Source: Prostheceraeus crozeri (taxonomy: Eukaryota > Platyhelminthes > Polycladida > Euryleptidae). Taken from it: a DNA stretch of 64,000 nucleotides. Positions 1-9,842 of this stretch are shown here, one piece after another (positions within the stretch are counted from its first letter, which is position 1; every line of letters begins with the position of its first letter). Where the stretch lies: positions 563,001 through 627,000 of the forward strand of contig CAJQUW010008996.1 of NCBI GenBank assembly GCA_907163375.1. Reading direction: 5' to 3'. The position numbers were made by a program, and so were the translations under genes. The notes below the pieces were generated by a model. That model had not been told where the DNA came from. It did not search any database and saw only the letters and a program-made list of their open reading frames with translations.

Positions 1-7
1 TAAGATC

Positions 8-145
8 ATGTTACTCCTGCCCTATTATCGAAAAAGACGACATCGCCCTATTCGGAAAAGACGCCCTCGAAAAAGACGACAACGTGGAAGATGGACATCA
101 CGCCCACAGAAAGTTCGACATCTCCTTCGCACCAAGCGCGGATGA
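8..145 (+). CDS. Arg-rich 45-residue core-like peptide
   Basis: A short open frame starts at an ATG at 8 and ends at TGA 143-145. After a short hydrophobic start (MLLLPYY) it is almost wholly Arg and Lys, in runs such as RKRRHRPIRKRRPRKRRQR. That composition is typical of DNA-condensing proteins, for example adenovirus mu-like cores or protamines, so a genome-packaging role is inferred. The frame is open back to position 2, so the protein may begin outside the window. Its stop overlaps the ATG of the next gene (ATGA at 142-145), as in the following gene pair, which supports it being real. It is too short for a family assignment. Confidence 0.5.
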   Translation: MLLLPYYRKRRHRPIRKRRPRKRRQRGRWTSRPQKVRHLLRTKRG

Positions 146-525
146 AGATCCTTATTGATTTTTGGTTCGATGAACGCATCCGAGGCAATGATATCCCCAA
201 ATTAGAAGAGTTTACCGACACGTCCACAGTCTATTTGAATCAATTGGTACTGAATGACCACTATTCCATCTTGGGACGTGTGTATTTACTCATGGCTATT
301 TTTGAGGATGATGTTTTGTATGAGGGAACACTATGGAGGTTTATGAATGATAAACATTTGAAATATTTACAAGAGCTGTATAATAAACGTGTGATTTCAG
401 AAACAAGTCTTATTTATATCAAAGAGACATTGAGTCGTATCTGTGCTCATTTCAGTGTTTTGTTTCAATGGCCAACGAATGTATTTAAGCATGCACAGGA
501 ACACATAACAAAAAATCAACCATGA
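142..525 (+). CDS. Unknown helical protein of the Maverick-like element
   Basis: The frame is open from position 4. The ATG at 142 is preferred as start because it overlaps the stop of the upstream Arg-rich peptide (ATGA), whereas the ATG at 91 lies deep inside that peptide. The product is 127 residues, predicted mostly helical, with aromatic and acidic stretches and no recognised motif, signal peptide or membrane segment. Its own stop overlaps the next gene start, again as ATGA. The family is not recognised. It is probably an accessory or virion gene of the element by position only. Confidence 0.5.
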   Translation: MKILIDFWFDERIRGNDIPKLEEFTDTSTVYLNQLVLNDHYSILGRVYLLMAIFEDDVLYEGTLWRFMNDKHLKYLQELYNKRVISETSLIYIKETLSRICAHFSVLFQWPTNVFKHAQEHITKNQP

Positions 526-887
526 AGGGAGGAACGCGTGAAAGTGAAGAGAAACAGACGTTGCGAAAATTGAGAATAACCCTATGTCCTGTCTGTAAAT
601 GGCCTTATCAAAAAGATCGTCAGAGAAGGCATATTTATAATTCACACCATCTAAAATATAAAACAAAAGAAGAGATAAAAGCAAGTCAAGAGTTCATCTA
701 TGCATGTCTATGCGGGGAAACACTCGATGGAACGGTTGATAAGAAGACAGCTCAACAATTTGCGCGTCAACATACCCATATTTTAAACGAGCGAATGGAG
801 GGAGAAAATGCTAGTAAACTCAAATATATTATTCAACAGCATGTTCCGAGATCCTCTTTGAATGTGACATCCACGTTGACAGGATAA
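522..887 (+). CDS. Small zinc-finger protein
   Basis: 121 residues, starting at an ATG that overlaps the previous stop. Residues 22-42 read C-x2-C-x11-H-x4-H (CPVC, then H37 and H42), which fits a C2H2-type zinc finger. A second Cys/His pair follows: C62-x-C64 and H84-x-H86. Basic residues around the finger suggest nucleic-acid binding. No known family is recognised. Similar small zinc-finger genes are common accessory genes in large DNA transposons and viruses. The role is inferred from the motif alone. Confidence 0.55.
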   Translation: MKGGTRESEEKQTLRKLRITLCPVCKWPYQKDRQRRHIYNSHHLKYKTKEEIKASQEFIYACLCGETLDGTVDKKTAQQFARQHTHILNERMEGENASKLKYIIQQHVPRSSLNVTSTLTG

Positions 888-944
888 GATCGACAATTAT
901 CACCCACCTCACGACGTACAACCCCCTTGCGACCCCCTCAACCT

Positions 945-1691
945 ATGAATACAGATTTGGATGCAGATGATAGTCTAGAAGCATTAATTCGACCCTCTCC
1001 AGTTGATCATCGCTCCTTAACAACACGTCAAGCAACACCTGATAATTCTCACACTATGCTGCAAGCTGTAGTGAAAAGTATGGTTGAAGATCGAGCAACA
1101 GTGGATGCTCCCCCTGATCCCACCCATACGGTCCATCAAATACAAGAAAAATTGAATCAATTGCCGCCAGATGTTTTGGCCATGGCTGCTAATGAGATTG
1201 ATATGAGTCCTATATTTTTAGAGAATATTCAACCTACACTAAGTCATGTGACATTTGATAACTACCCAGGTCCTGTCAATGATCACAACAGTTATGTCCA
1301 AACCATGTCGAACACAGTGGGAAATCCAGAGTATGATCAACAAGAATCAAGAGGAGTGGGAACCCCTCTCCAACAACACTCGATGGGGGTAGGAACCCCT
1401 CAACAACCCATGGACGCACACCCCGTGGAGGAAAGAATGTTTTACCCAGTCAATTCACCTGTCATTGACAACTCCCACGAGTACATTATTCAACTGAACA
1501 ATTTGAAAAACAGTGCCATTGTTCAACTGTTGAACGATTCTATTCGTCTTCATGAACGTCATTTAAATGCTCGCAAACGCATCTTGCACGTGTTGGAAGA
1601 TCATTTAATCAACGCATTCATGAACCCAATCGTACAGATGGCAATGGAGACTATTTGGATGAGACATTGGAAAGCATGCGTGACTTGTTGA
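945..1691 (+). CDS. Unknown acidic/proline-rich protein, C-terminus probably frameshifted
   Basis: The first ATG is at 945 (the frame opens at a TTG at 927). The N-terminal half is low-complexity and Pro/Asp/Gln-rich, including two GVGTP boxes near residues 140-155. The last 60 residues are helical and charged. After about 1650 a different frame reads more naturally as an amphipathic helix (starting MRDLLTQNEEFIAH) and runs to TAA 1775-1777. The present stop at 1691 is therefore probably a frameshift product and the ancestral end was about 1777. The family is not recognised. Confidence 0.45.
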   Translation: MNTDLDADDSLEALIRPSPVDHRSLTTRQATPDNSHTMLQAVVKSMVEDRATVDAPPDPTHTVHQIQEKLNQLPPDVLAMAANEIDMSPIFLENIQPTLSHVTFDNYPGPVNDHNSYVQTMSNTVGNPEYDQQESRGVGTPLQQHSMGVGTPQQPMDAHPVEERMFYPVNSPVIDNSHEYIIQLNNLKNSAIVQLLNDSIRLHERHLNARKRILHVLEDHLINAFMNPIVQMAMETIWMRHWKACVTC

Positions 1692-1812
1692 CTCAAAATG
1701 AAGAGTTTATTGCCCACTCAACCAACCAAAATGCAGACGTCCACGCACGCTGCATGAATTTGGTGAACGCCATGTAAACTAAGTTATGTGGGATAGAGGA
1801 TGATATACAAGA

Positions 1813-2211
1813 ATGACGTGTCAGTGTGAATCATGTTCAAGTCGACGTCAGGACTTTACCAATGTACTGAAATCCCCAAGTTCAGGGATAGGATGTTCGA
1901 AAAAGAAAATTAACCGCCATGTCGATCAATTGCCTGAGGAATATGTCAAGGATATGCAAGCACTCATGAGCAGAATGCGAGAGAATCCAGGGAAATTAAC
2001 ACCTTTACAGCACGAGTTTATTCAATCTTACAAAGGAATTCTCCGCAAATTTGTGAAACCACCCCTCAAACTCGCAAATACTTGGGCCAAAAACGGAAAT
2101 TTAACAAGAAACAAACTCCCTTCGCACAAGCCTATGCCATGGCATATCACGACAATCCAGCAGCTTTCAAACAAGCCTTACATGCATCGATCGGCTCCAA
2201 ACACTAAGTAA
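1813..2211 (+). CDS. Unknown small basic protein with N-terminal Cys cluster
   Basis: 132 residues from ATG 1813. The N-terminus has CQCESC and a further Cys at about residue 28, a possible metal site. The middle is a charged helical segment. From about 2070 another frame gives a more protein-like, Ala/Gln-rich helical tail ending at TAA 2205-2207, so a one-base frameshift in the C-rich stretch near 2070 is likely. The function is unknown. It lies in a co-oriented run of small genes of the Maverick-like element. Confidence 0.45.
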   Translation: MTCQCESCSSRRQDFTNVLKSPSSGIGCSKKKINRHVDQLPEEYVKDMQALMSRMRENPGKLTPLQHEFIQSYKGILRKFVKPPLKLANTWAKNGNLTRNKLPSHKPMPWHITTIQQLSNKPYMHRSAPNTK

Positions 2212-2240
2212 ACCATACCCACGTCATCAACAATATCATC

Positions 2241-2603
2241 ATGGACACTGTTCAATCCATAGTGAACACACTTTCAACAGCCAACGGAGGAGATTTAAAA
2301 TGTTCACTCATTGGTTCATTCAAAGAAGCCCTATCACAATTCTTTGCACTCGTCATATTCATTTTGGTTACCCTCTTATCTGGTCGAAAAATGATGAAAG
2401 ATATCAAAAAACGTAAAGATAGTAGAAAACCCTTACTAGATGTGGAAGTAGTCAACTATGATAAGTCCAAAACACCTATACTCAATCCCACCAAACCGCA
2501 CAATGAAATTCCCATGAAATCGAACGATTTACCGAAGATTGTGAATAAGTCACTTTCACACAGTAAAATTCCTATGAAATTAAACGATGTACCGAAGATT
2601 TAA
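2241..2603 (+). CDS. Small single-pass membrane protein with repeated tail
   Basis: 120 residues from ATG 2241. One clear hydrophobic segment (FFALVIFILVTLLS, about residues 34-47) is followed by a very basic stretch (KKRKDSRK), so a membrane protein with a cytoplasmic basic tail is inferred. The C-terminus contains two copies of an ~18-residue repeat built on IPMK-x-ND-x-PKI. The DNA of this repeat continues in decayed form into the non-coding region downstream, so the tail grew from, or gave rise to, the local repeat. The family is not recognised. Confidence 0.5.
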   Translation: MDTVQSIVNTLSTANGGDLKCSLIGSFKEALSQFFALVIFILVTLLSGRKMMKDIKKRKDSRKPLLDVEVVNYDKSKTPILNPTKPHNEIPMKSNDLPKIVNKSLSHSKIPMKLNDVPKI

Positions 2604-2890
2604 AGGATGATTTTCCCATGACATCGTTAAAAATACTACGGATTTGATGTGTTATTTTCCCATGATATCAATCGATTCACTGTGACTTTGAAGAACACAC
2701 TCTGTTACAAATCCTCGTAAAATCAGGTGTTTTATCGAGAATTCTGAGGTACTTTTCCACTTCAAATCGACCGATGTTATCGTAAAATGACTCAGCAAAT
2801 TCCCATGAAATCAAGCGTTATCTCGCGAATTTGACCTACAAAAAGGGACAAGTCCCGTACACCACCAAAAATGAATGATTCATCGTGAAT
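2490..2890 (+). repeat. Decayed array of imperfect repeats (TTCCCATGAAATC type)
   Basis: Variants of a TTCCCATGAAATC core followed by a CGNTNTACCGAAGATT-like stretch recur near 2508, 2568, 2612, 2654, 2757 and 2799. The spacing is irregular, about 40-100 bp. The first two lie inside the preceding coding region, the rest in the ~400-bp gap before the gene at 3004. No gene is seen in 2604-3003 apart from this array and the promoter. Confidence 0.5.
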
Positions 2891-2892
2891 TT

Positions 2893-2975
2893 GACGGAGC
2901 ACCAATCAGAGCACTTGTATGCGTGGGTGTCAACCAATGAGAAGAAATTTTCCCACGCTCAACTCTATATAAACT
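2893..2975 (+). promoter_or_regulatory. Pol II-type promoter: CCAAT boxes and TATA box upstream of 3004
   Basis: A TATA box (TATATAAA, about 2968-2975) lies about 30 bp before the ATG at 3004. Two CCAAT boxes are upstream: one in CACCAATCAGAGCACTTG near 2900 and one in CAACCAATGAG near 2930. The first motif recurs, with one base change, upstream of the DNA polymerase gene on the opposite strand near 26,720, so the two transcription blocks may share a control element. This rests on motif reading only. Confidence 0.55.
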
Positions 2976-3003
2976 GAGCCATTTCAATTATTTTCATTCA
3001 GTC

Positions 3004-4184
3004 ATGGGTAAACGTACGCACACGTTGGAAGCTCCTCTCGCGAAGAAGGTGAAAGTCACGTATTCGTCAGATACACCGACATCGAAGCCAGTCTTTGTTG
3101 AAGCGACGGAGCCCTATTTCCATACGAATGGGAAAGCTGAGAAAAACTACCTTACCAAGGCACATACACAGTTGGAGCCTCTGCCCATCACACGTCTGGT
3201 ATTGGGCAAGAAATGGGGTATCACTGGATATTATCCCATTCGCGGAGAGAATGCGACGATGGATGCGATGGATTGGCAATCACGACGAGACATCTCAAAA
3301 CTCGTGTTTGCCACGGGATTTTATGGATGGCGTGCACAAACGTACAATAACGCTGGGTACGGTTCCGATCAAATCGCCTCCCTCTTCACCATTTCTGAAG
3401 CAGTCTCACGCGATGTGGAGACGTTGGAAGATGCGATACAATCCCTCTACAAACAAGTCCAACCCGAATCTGCCTACAACCTCATCTCCTGTCTCGGTTA
3501 TGTACACAAGAAATCGGCCTACGACAGTGTCTTAATGAAGCTGAAGCAGGACACGCCCATCTTCCTGATGAAAGAGAATGGAAAGAACAAGAAGTATAGT
3601 TTGGCCAATATTGGATTGAGATTTCCAATCTCAAGGAGAATACCTTCCTTCAAGCAAATACCATCTTCCGCGTCACAGGCATGTACAATAATCCACAGAC
3701 AAAGACTCTGAAACTGTGTTTTACTGTGGATCAAGTCCAAGTCCGTATCAAACAGGCGGAGGAAGGTCAGAACACAGCGGTGGAGGAAAAGAAGAAGAAG
3801 AAGACAAAGGTGGCACACATTCACTCCAGTGGTTTATTTAATCTGATACACATGGTGCAACCTAAACATGACATTAATTGGGAGGAACTCAAACACTTTA
3901 TAGATGATCTTGATCATCTATCCCAATCAGAGGACAGCTATGTACTTATGAAACAAAAGGAGGATGAGATGACAAGCATGATTTCTCAGAGGTGGAGTGC
4001 TCAACCCACTGAGGAGGAGGATTGGAGGATGATGCGGACGGATTATCCCAAGGCGCAAGCACTCAGCGTGTACATTCGCATCCCGGAAGAGTCACACGCG
4101 CTGCATATCTTTGACGGTGATCAAACACAAGCCGAGAAATGGATGAATCGATTCCTCGAAATGTTCAAGGATATATGTCGTTGA
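3004..4184 (+). pseudogene. 5' part of a large unknown Maverick gene, frameshifted and split by a transposon
   Basis: An ATG at 3004, 30 bp after a TATA box, opens a 235-residue frame. Near 3620 the coherent reading moves to another frame (open to 4184), so a one-base frameshift is present. The N-terminus has a possible nuclear signal (PLAKKVKV). The second part has a Lys-rich stretch (EEKKKKKTKV) and helical acidic segments. The TGA at 4182-4184 comes from the terminal repeat of an inserted element whose duplication (4168-4176) lies in this gene; coding resumes at 9441. The undisturbed protein would be about 500 residues. No family is recognised. Confidence 0.6.
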
Positions 4185-4219
4185 AGTTAGCACCAACTTC
4201 AACACCAACTTTTTGAATA

Positions 4220-4734
4220 GAGTTTGTCCAGAATAGGAAACCACATGTTTAGGTAATAATGATGACGCAGAGTTTGTACAGCCAAAAAGTTTTCCAAAAT
4301 TCGAACTCCTTCACCTTCAAAATTCAAATTTAAATTCGAAAATTTGGTGCAAGTATTGGTGATACCTGGTTAGCGAGTTTGTACAGCATTCCGATGGAAA
4401 AATTTAGATACAAGATCAAAAACCTGAGTTTGTACAGCAACTTCCAGCACTTTCCTTACACGAACAACCGGAAAAAACTACCAAAAACCGATTTTTTCAA
4501 AAAATGATCAGATTTTCCAGAAAAGTTCTTGGTGCTACATGGAAAATGAGTTTGTACAGTGCTCTAACCGGTGGAAGAGTGTTCTACTAATCCAGTCTGA
4601 GTTTGAACACACACTTCTCCGACACTCCAGCACTCCTACGACCGGTAAATACCGGTTATTGTACAGTAACTACAAGAATACTGCCCATTTATGAACAAAT
4701 CAATTGGTGCTACATGGAAAATGAGTTTGTACAG
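4220..4734 (+). repeat. Recurring GAGTTTGTACAG motif in the left TIR
   Basis: GAGTTTGTACAG (or one-base variants) occurs at 4220, 4270, 4375, 4426, 4548 and 4723, and in mirror orientation throughout the right TIR. Regular recurrence of a short motif through both TIRs suggests binding sites for a transposase supplied in trans. That role is inference. Confidence 0.6.
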
Positions 4735-4869
4735 TGCTCTAACCGGTGGAATAGTGTTCTACTAATCCAGTCTGAGTTTGAACACACACTTCTCCGACAC
4801 TCCAGCACTCCTACGACCGGTAAATACCGGTTATTGTACAGTAACTACAAGAATACTGCCCATTTTTGA
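4531..4869 (+). repeat. 175-bp tandem repeats, left TIR (two copies)
   Basis: The unit starting GGTGCTACATGGAAAATGAG begins at 4531 and again at 4706, giving a 175-bp period. Each unit contains a small palindrome ACCGGTAAATACCGGT. An 88-residue open frame in each unit is a by-product of the repeat. Confidence 0.85.
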
Positions 4870-5211
4870 TCATGGAATGATAAGTTTCTCTAAGTTGGAT
4901 GTCAAAGTAAGTGACTTCAAAGTCTCTTTTACCTCATGATTGGGGTAAATACGACATGGTCTTGGTGTTTTTGCATCTGAGTACGTTTTCATATAGATTT
5001 GCGAATTAAACTCCGATGATGTGTTGGAAATGTAGTATGAAATGACGGTGATGTGTTTCGCTCCTATCTTGGTAATCTGAAAGAGCAACTGATCTTTACA
5101 AGAAAATCCTAAGTGCTACCTTATCGCTACTTAGAATAGACATTTTCACATATAGAAGTGGATCTTGGTTTATTTGTGATTGCAGAATTGATGTAGATCA
5201 TTATTTCGATA

Positions 5212-5665
5212 CACTAGGTGACATGCCACGCTCAATCACGTGTAATTACACATGACCCCAAACATTCGTGACTATGCGGGATATTGCTGCAATATAAGTT
5301 ATATAAGTAAGTATAGTTGGCAGTCCTATTATATATACTTTGCGTCTCATGTGTCTGCATGTATCAGAGGCTAAACAATGTGATAGGACCTCAATTTCAT
5401 GCTCAGGGAAGACAGAACATGCTTAGCGGTTCATCTTAGTGGTTCAAGTGGCAGCGCAGACAACCATAGACGACGCATAAACTGTAAAAGCTCGACCGCG
5501 CTTATTAATAAACATTTCCCATGTTTTAACAGCATCAGATCAAGTGATTTCTGACTCTTAGTGCAGCGCATATATACGCGGGTAGAAGAATAGAATGTCC
5601 TTAACCACGGATGTTTGGGGTGTTCCGTAATTGCGCCTGAATAACGCGTGGCATGTCACCTAGTG
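5212..5665 (-). mobile_element. MITE family M1, copy 1
   Basis: A 454-bp element with inverted ends starting CACTAGGTGACATGCCACG, flanked by TA on both sides (5210-5211 and 5666-5667). It has no coding capacity. Two more copies lie at 27218-27686 and 42505-42942; this copy is inverted relative to them. It is nested in the larger foldback element. Confidence 0.85.
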
Positions 5666-8416
5666 TAGATTTATGTTTATGTGAGATAAAAATGGGCAGT
5701 GTTTATAGTATGTAAGCGTATTTTGAAGCTGAATAGGCCTATTTTTAAATAGGATACATGCATGAAATGCTACAACTGATATACGTTCAAAAACAGAATT
5801 AGCCTATTTTAGAAATATGCGAGCGCATTAGAGAAAAGAATATCAGAATTAGGCCTAAATATCGTAAAGGTTTCTCGTTCTTTCTGGACGTAGATCCTTT
5901 CGTTTGATTGACTTGAAATGGCATCTAGCTGTTATTAATCGATCGAAATCCATGAACTCGAAACAAGCTTGGATCTTGAGCATTGCACCCTATTGTCGTT
6001 TGAGACATCTATGATTTCAAAATATGTTGGTGACGATTTTATTGACACATGCAGGAGTGTATCAAAAACTTAAGCGACAAAAATCAAAATTTTGCACGTT
6101 GTCGCACCTATCTCGATGGGCCTTGTCGCATTTACCCCGGACCTGGTTTTCACTACCAAAATCGATCGGGCTACGTAAATAATGAAGAGGTATTCGATCG
6201 AATCCGCTATTTCGTGTGGATGAACTTTACATCTTACTGTGATATAAAAGGTCGCCCATTTTTAATTCCAGCTTGCTTCTCTTGAAAGCAAACAAAATTT
6301 GTTGAAGAGTAAAGCAAATAAGGCCCAATTGGCAATAGTTTGCCAATCTAAGAGATTGGCTATATGCAGGCACATATGGATGCAAACTGAACGGTTTCTT
6401 GGCTATGAGCTATTGGTTTGGGCTACAACCTAATCGCATTTACCTAATGTTGCATTTCCCCAAGCCAGCCTATCGTAATTATAATCCTGCAATATATTTA
6501 TACACTGCATGTTCAATATTTTCATCTACAATCAACGATCAAGGTCACTTAACTATCACATGTTGATTTAAAAATTTGGCGGATGACTGAAGGTCGAAAT
6601 TCCATCTTTTGCAGCGAATTGCGTGTATTTGTATTTCTTAATCTATTCGCGGCTGTTTATGTTTAAATGGCACATAGAATTACAAACTTTCACATAGGAA
6701 AATGAAGTAATATGTAAGTTTGTTAGGTTTACGCTCATTTATACAGCATCATTTAATTAGTATTAGCACATGAAAAGATCTAATTGTTCAAATATTTGAC
6801 GATGAACAAATCAACAAAAATGAGATTAGCAATGAATATATCCCGTAAGTTTTATATGTCAACATTTTATGGCTACTGAACTGAGAGCCTAACTAGCCTG
6901 CCTGACTGTGATACAATTTTTGATACATCCGGTGATTAACATCATCAGTTAAGGTTCAGAAAATCAAGTTCCTATTTCTATCAGTTGGGTTGAACCTACA
7001 TACAAGGTTTATAACCTACATTGCGGTTATTGCAATGTAACGCATATTTCATTTGAAGGAGCTATACTTCGGGTTGTACGACATAACTTGAAAATCAGTA
7101 GGTTGCCTTCTACACCGCTCGTTAAGACATCTGGTGATCACATTCTTTCATTTGAAATTATTCAAATTATCAACTTAGTGAGCATGTAGTGTATCTGAAC
7201 ATGCGTGACTGATTACAGAGAGCTTCTGTTCAACAACTACGATTATGACTCCCCTGCTCTCATGTTTGAGCGATAAGTCTTCAACATTTTTTGAGTGTGA
7301 ACACGAAATTGAAATATTTTGACCACTACTTTATTCCGCTTGTCATGAGCATTCATGAAATTTGTTGTAATTGATCTTATCCCGAACATTTCCTTTTGTA
7401 TTTTAAAAACTTTATCGCTTGGTCACATTTTTGGTCATTTAAGGTTCATCGTATACACTATACGCAAGCCTGTACAATTCTTACTTTTATACCTGTTACG
7501 TGAGATTTCCATGACACTTGAGATTCACTGTGTTTCAGCTATGCACATGATCGCGAACTGCTGTTCAGACCTTTGTGTGGTGAGTGATGGTCTCGATTTT
7601 AGCGTAATGCTGTGTTAATGAAATATACGACATTATGTCTGCAATCGGTCTTCTTAACAATACCTTTGATTGTTTTTCGGATTTTACTTATACCTAACCG
7701 CGGTACCTTAAATTCACGCAGACAGACCTTTTCCCTTTGTATTCTACGGTTTCCATTGTTTCGTCCTATCAGCTAGACTATGGACAAGTATATCCAGTTG
7801 TTACATTTATTATACCTTCGATTGTTTTCCCGATATTAGTGATGAAATACAAGCAACACTAATCATCAAGATTGCTGTTTTTTGCGGTGATTTTTAAGTG
7901 CATTTGTAATTGTTTTGACTACAATTGGTTGACACAACTTAGTACAGGCATTTTCAGCGATGTTCCTCTTTTCTATGCCTTGTAGTTGTTTTTCTATATG
8001 CGCTTCGGACTGTCCGATCATTATCGTATCTAAGATATTCGGTCTTCATTGCATAAATGTCGCAAGTCATTTTTATCCTATCTGACCTTTCTATGCTGTG
8101 CTTCCTACTGTACAGTAATAGAGTATGTAAAAATTGAGAACTCCATATTCATCTGTCGTCCTTCTCCCATGTCAACATTTAAATTTGGTGCAGCTATTGA
8201 TTTTTGGAGTACCGCCTACATCAAGCTTTCCACCCGTGACCTTTATGACGCACTCGGGCTTTTTCCAGAGTTTTGTGCACCATTCTCAGCAGAGTTCATA
8301 TTTTGATGGACAATAACACTTCTTGAAACAAAATATTGTTTCAACTCGTTTTACTGGTGGAAGATAGCGATTCAACCGACAATTGAATTTTGAAACAAAA
8401 CCATCGCATCGATGAT
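5666..8416. other. Non-coding interior of the foldback element
   Basis: AT-rich sequence with no convincing gene. The open frames at 6049, 7355 and 8049 lack motifs and have random-looking composition. No transposase remnant was recognised. Confidence 0.5.
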
Positions 8417-9085
8417 GTAGTTACTGTACAATAACCGGTATTTACCGGTCGTAGGAGTGCTGGAGTGTCGGAGAAGAGTGTGTTCAAACTCAGACTGGAT
8501 TAGTAGAACACTATTCCACCGGTTAGAGCACTGTACAAACTCATTTTCCATGTAGCACTAATTGATATGTTCATAAATGGGCAGTATTCTTGTAGTTACT
8601 GTACAATAACCGGTACTTACCGGTCGTAGGAGTGCTGGAGTGTCGGAGAAGTGTGTGTTCAAACTCAGACTGGATTAGTAGAACACTATTCCACCGGTTA
8701 GAGCACTGTACAAACTCATTTTCCATGTAGCACCAATTGATTTGTTCATAAATGGGCAGTATTCTTGTAGTTACTGTACAATAACCGGTATCTACCGGTC
8801 GTAGGAGTGCTGGAGTGTCGGAGAAGTGTGTGTTCAAACTCAGACTGGATTAGTAGAACACTATTCCACCGGTTAGAGCAATGTACAAACTCATTTTCCA
8901 TGTAGCACCAATTGATTTGTTCAAAAATGGGCAGTATTCTTGTAGCTACTGTACAATAACCGGTATCTACCGGTCGTAGGAGTGCTGGAGTGTCGGAGAA
9001 GTGTGTGTTCAAACTCAGACTGGATTAGTAGAACACTATTCCACCGGTTAGAGCACTGTACAAACTCATTTTCCATGTAGCACCA
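8417..9085 (-). repeat. 175-bp tandem repeats, right TIR (four copies)
   Basis: Units starting GTAGTTACTGTACAATAACC begin near 8417, 8592, 8767 and 8942, a 175-bp period. They are the reverse complement of the left-arm units. The copies are nearly identical, which suggests recent amplification or homogenisation. Confidence 0.85.
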
Positions 9086-9440
9086 AGAACTTTTCTGGAA
9101 AATCTGATCATTTCTTGAAAAAATCGGGTTTTGGCAGTTTTTTCCGGTTGTTCGTGTAAGGAAAGTGCTGGAAGTTGCTGTACAAACTCAGGTTTTTGCT
9201 CTTGTATCTAAATTTTTCCATCGGAATGCTGTACAAACTCGCTAACCAGGTATCACCAATACTTGCACCAAATTTTCGAATTTAAATTTGAATTTTGAAG
9301 GTGAAGGAGTTCGAATTTTGGAAAACATTTTGGCTGTACAAACTCTGCGTTATCAGTAGTACCTAAACATGTGGTTTCCTATTCTGCACAAACTCTATTC
9401 AAAAAGTTGGTGTTGAAGTTGGTGCTAACTTCAACGACAT

Positions 9441-9786
9441 CAAGGATATGGTGGAACACAAACAGGAGAGTCAGTGGTATGTGTCCTCCTCATGGTACAA
9501 AGCAGGACAGTGTGTCAATGAGAAGTGGTCTGTGTTGAACTATATTGAACATTATTTCATTGTGCGTAGTGCCTACGAAATCCATCGTCGCGCCTTTCCC
9601 AATATGTTGAAGGAAGCATTTGCACGGTACAATATGAATCCTCTTACCAATGACATGGAAAGGACATTGATGAGTGAAATGGTGACTGCTCTTGAAAACT
9701 CACTCTTTAAGAAATGTACACATGGACGTTTTACACCACCTCTTCTTTATTCTGGAAATGATTCTTTGTTCTGGAAACAATTTTAA
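9441..9786 (+). pseudogene. 3' part of the gene split by the foldback element
   Basis: Coding resumes directly after the right-hand target duplication in the frame that continues the 5' part, and ends at TAA 9784-9786. The ATG at 9448 is simply the first Met after the insertion. The ~112 residues are helical with aromatic and charged residues and a Cys near the end. No motif is recognised. The next gene (ATPase) follows after 56 bp. Confidence 0.6.
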
Positions 9787-9842
9787 GTTATGTTTAATAC
9801 ATGATGACTGGAATATATGTCTGACTTTTATGATTCGACAAG

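Larger units (their letters stand above)
4177..9440. mobile_element. Mutator-like/foldback element with long TIRs and 9-bp target duplication
   Basis: The ends are ATGTCGTTGAAGTTAGCACC and its inverted counterpart. The 9 bp CAAGGATAT lie directly outside both ends (4168-4176 and 9441-9449). The terminal inverted repeats are long (about 690 bp left, about 1,020 bp right) and contain tandem 175-bp units, two on the left and four on the right. The 5,264-bp element has no transposase, so it is non-autonomous. A 9-bp duplication with long TIRs is typical of Mutator-like elements; foldback families are the alternative. It sits inside a coding gene of the Maverick-like element, so it arrived later. 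A MITE is nested inside at 5212-5665. Confidence 0.85.

Noticed and set aside
3620-3700. Programmed frameshift in the gene at 3004
   Set aside because: No slippery heptamer is visible, and neighbouring genes carry many simple frameshifts, so decay or error is more likely.
6049-8316. Open frames inside the foldback element as its transposase
   Set aside because: Short, without DDE or zinc motifs, and random in composition.
4603-9012. Several nearly identical 88-residue open frames
   Set aside because: They are the 175-bp tandem repeats of the foldback TIRs read in one frame; repeat conservation, not coding, explains them.
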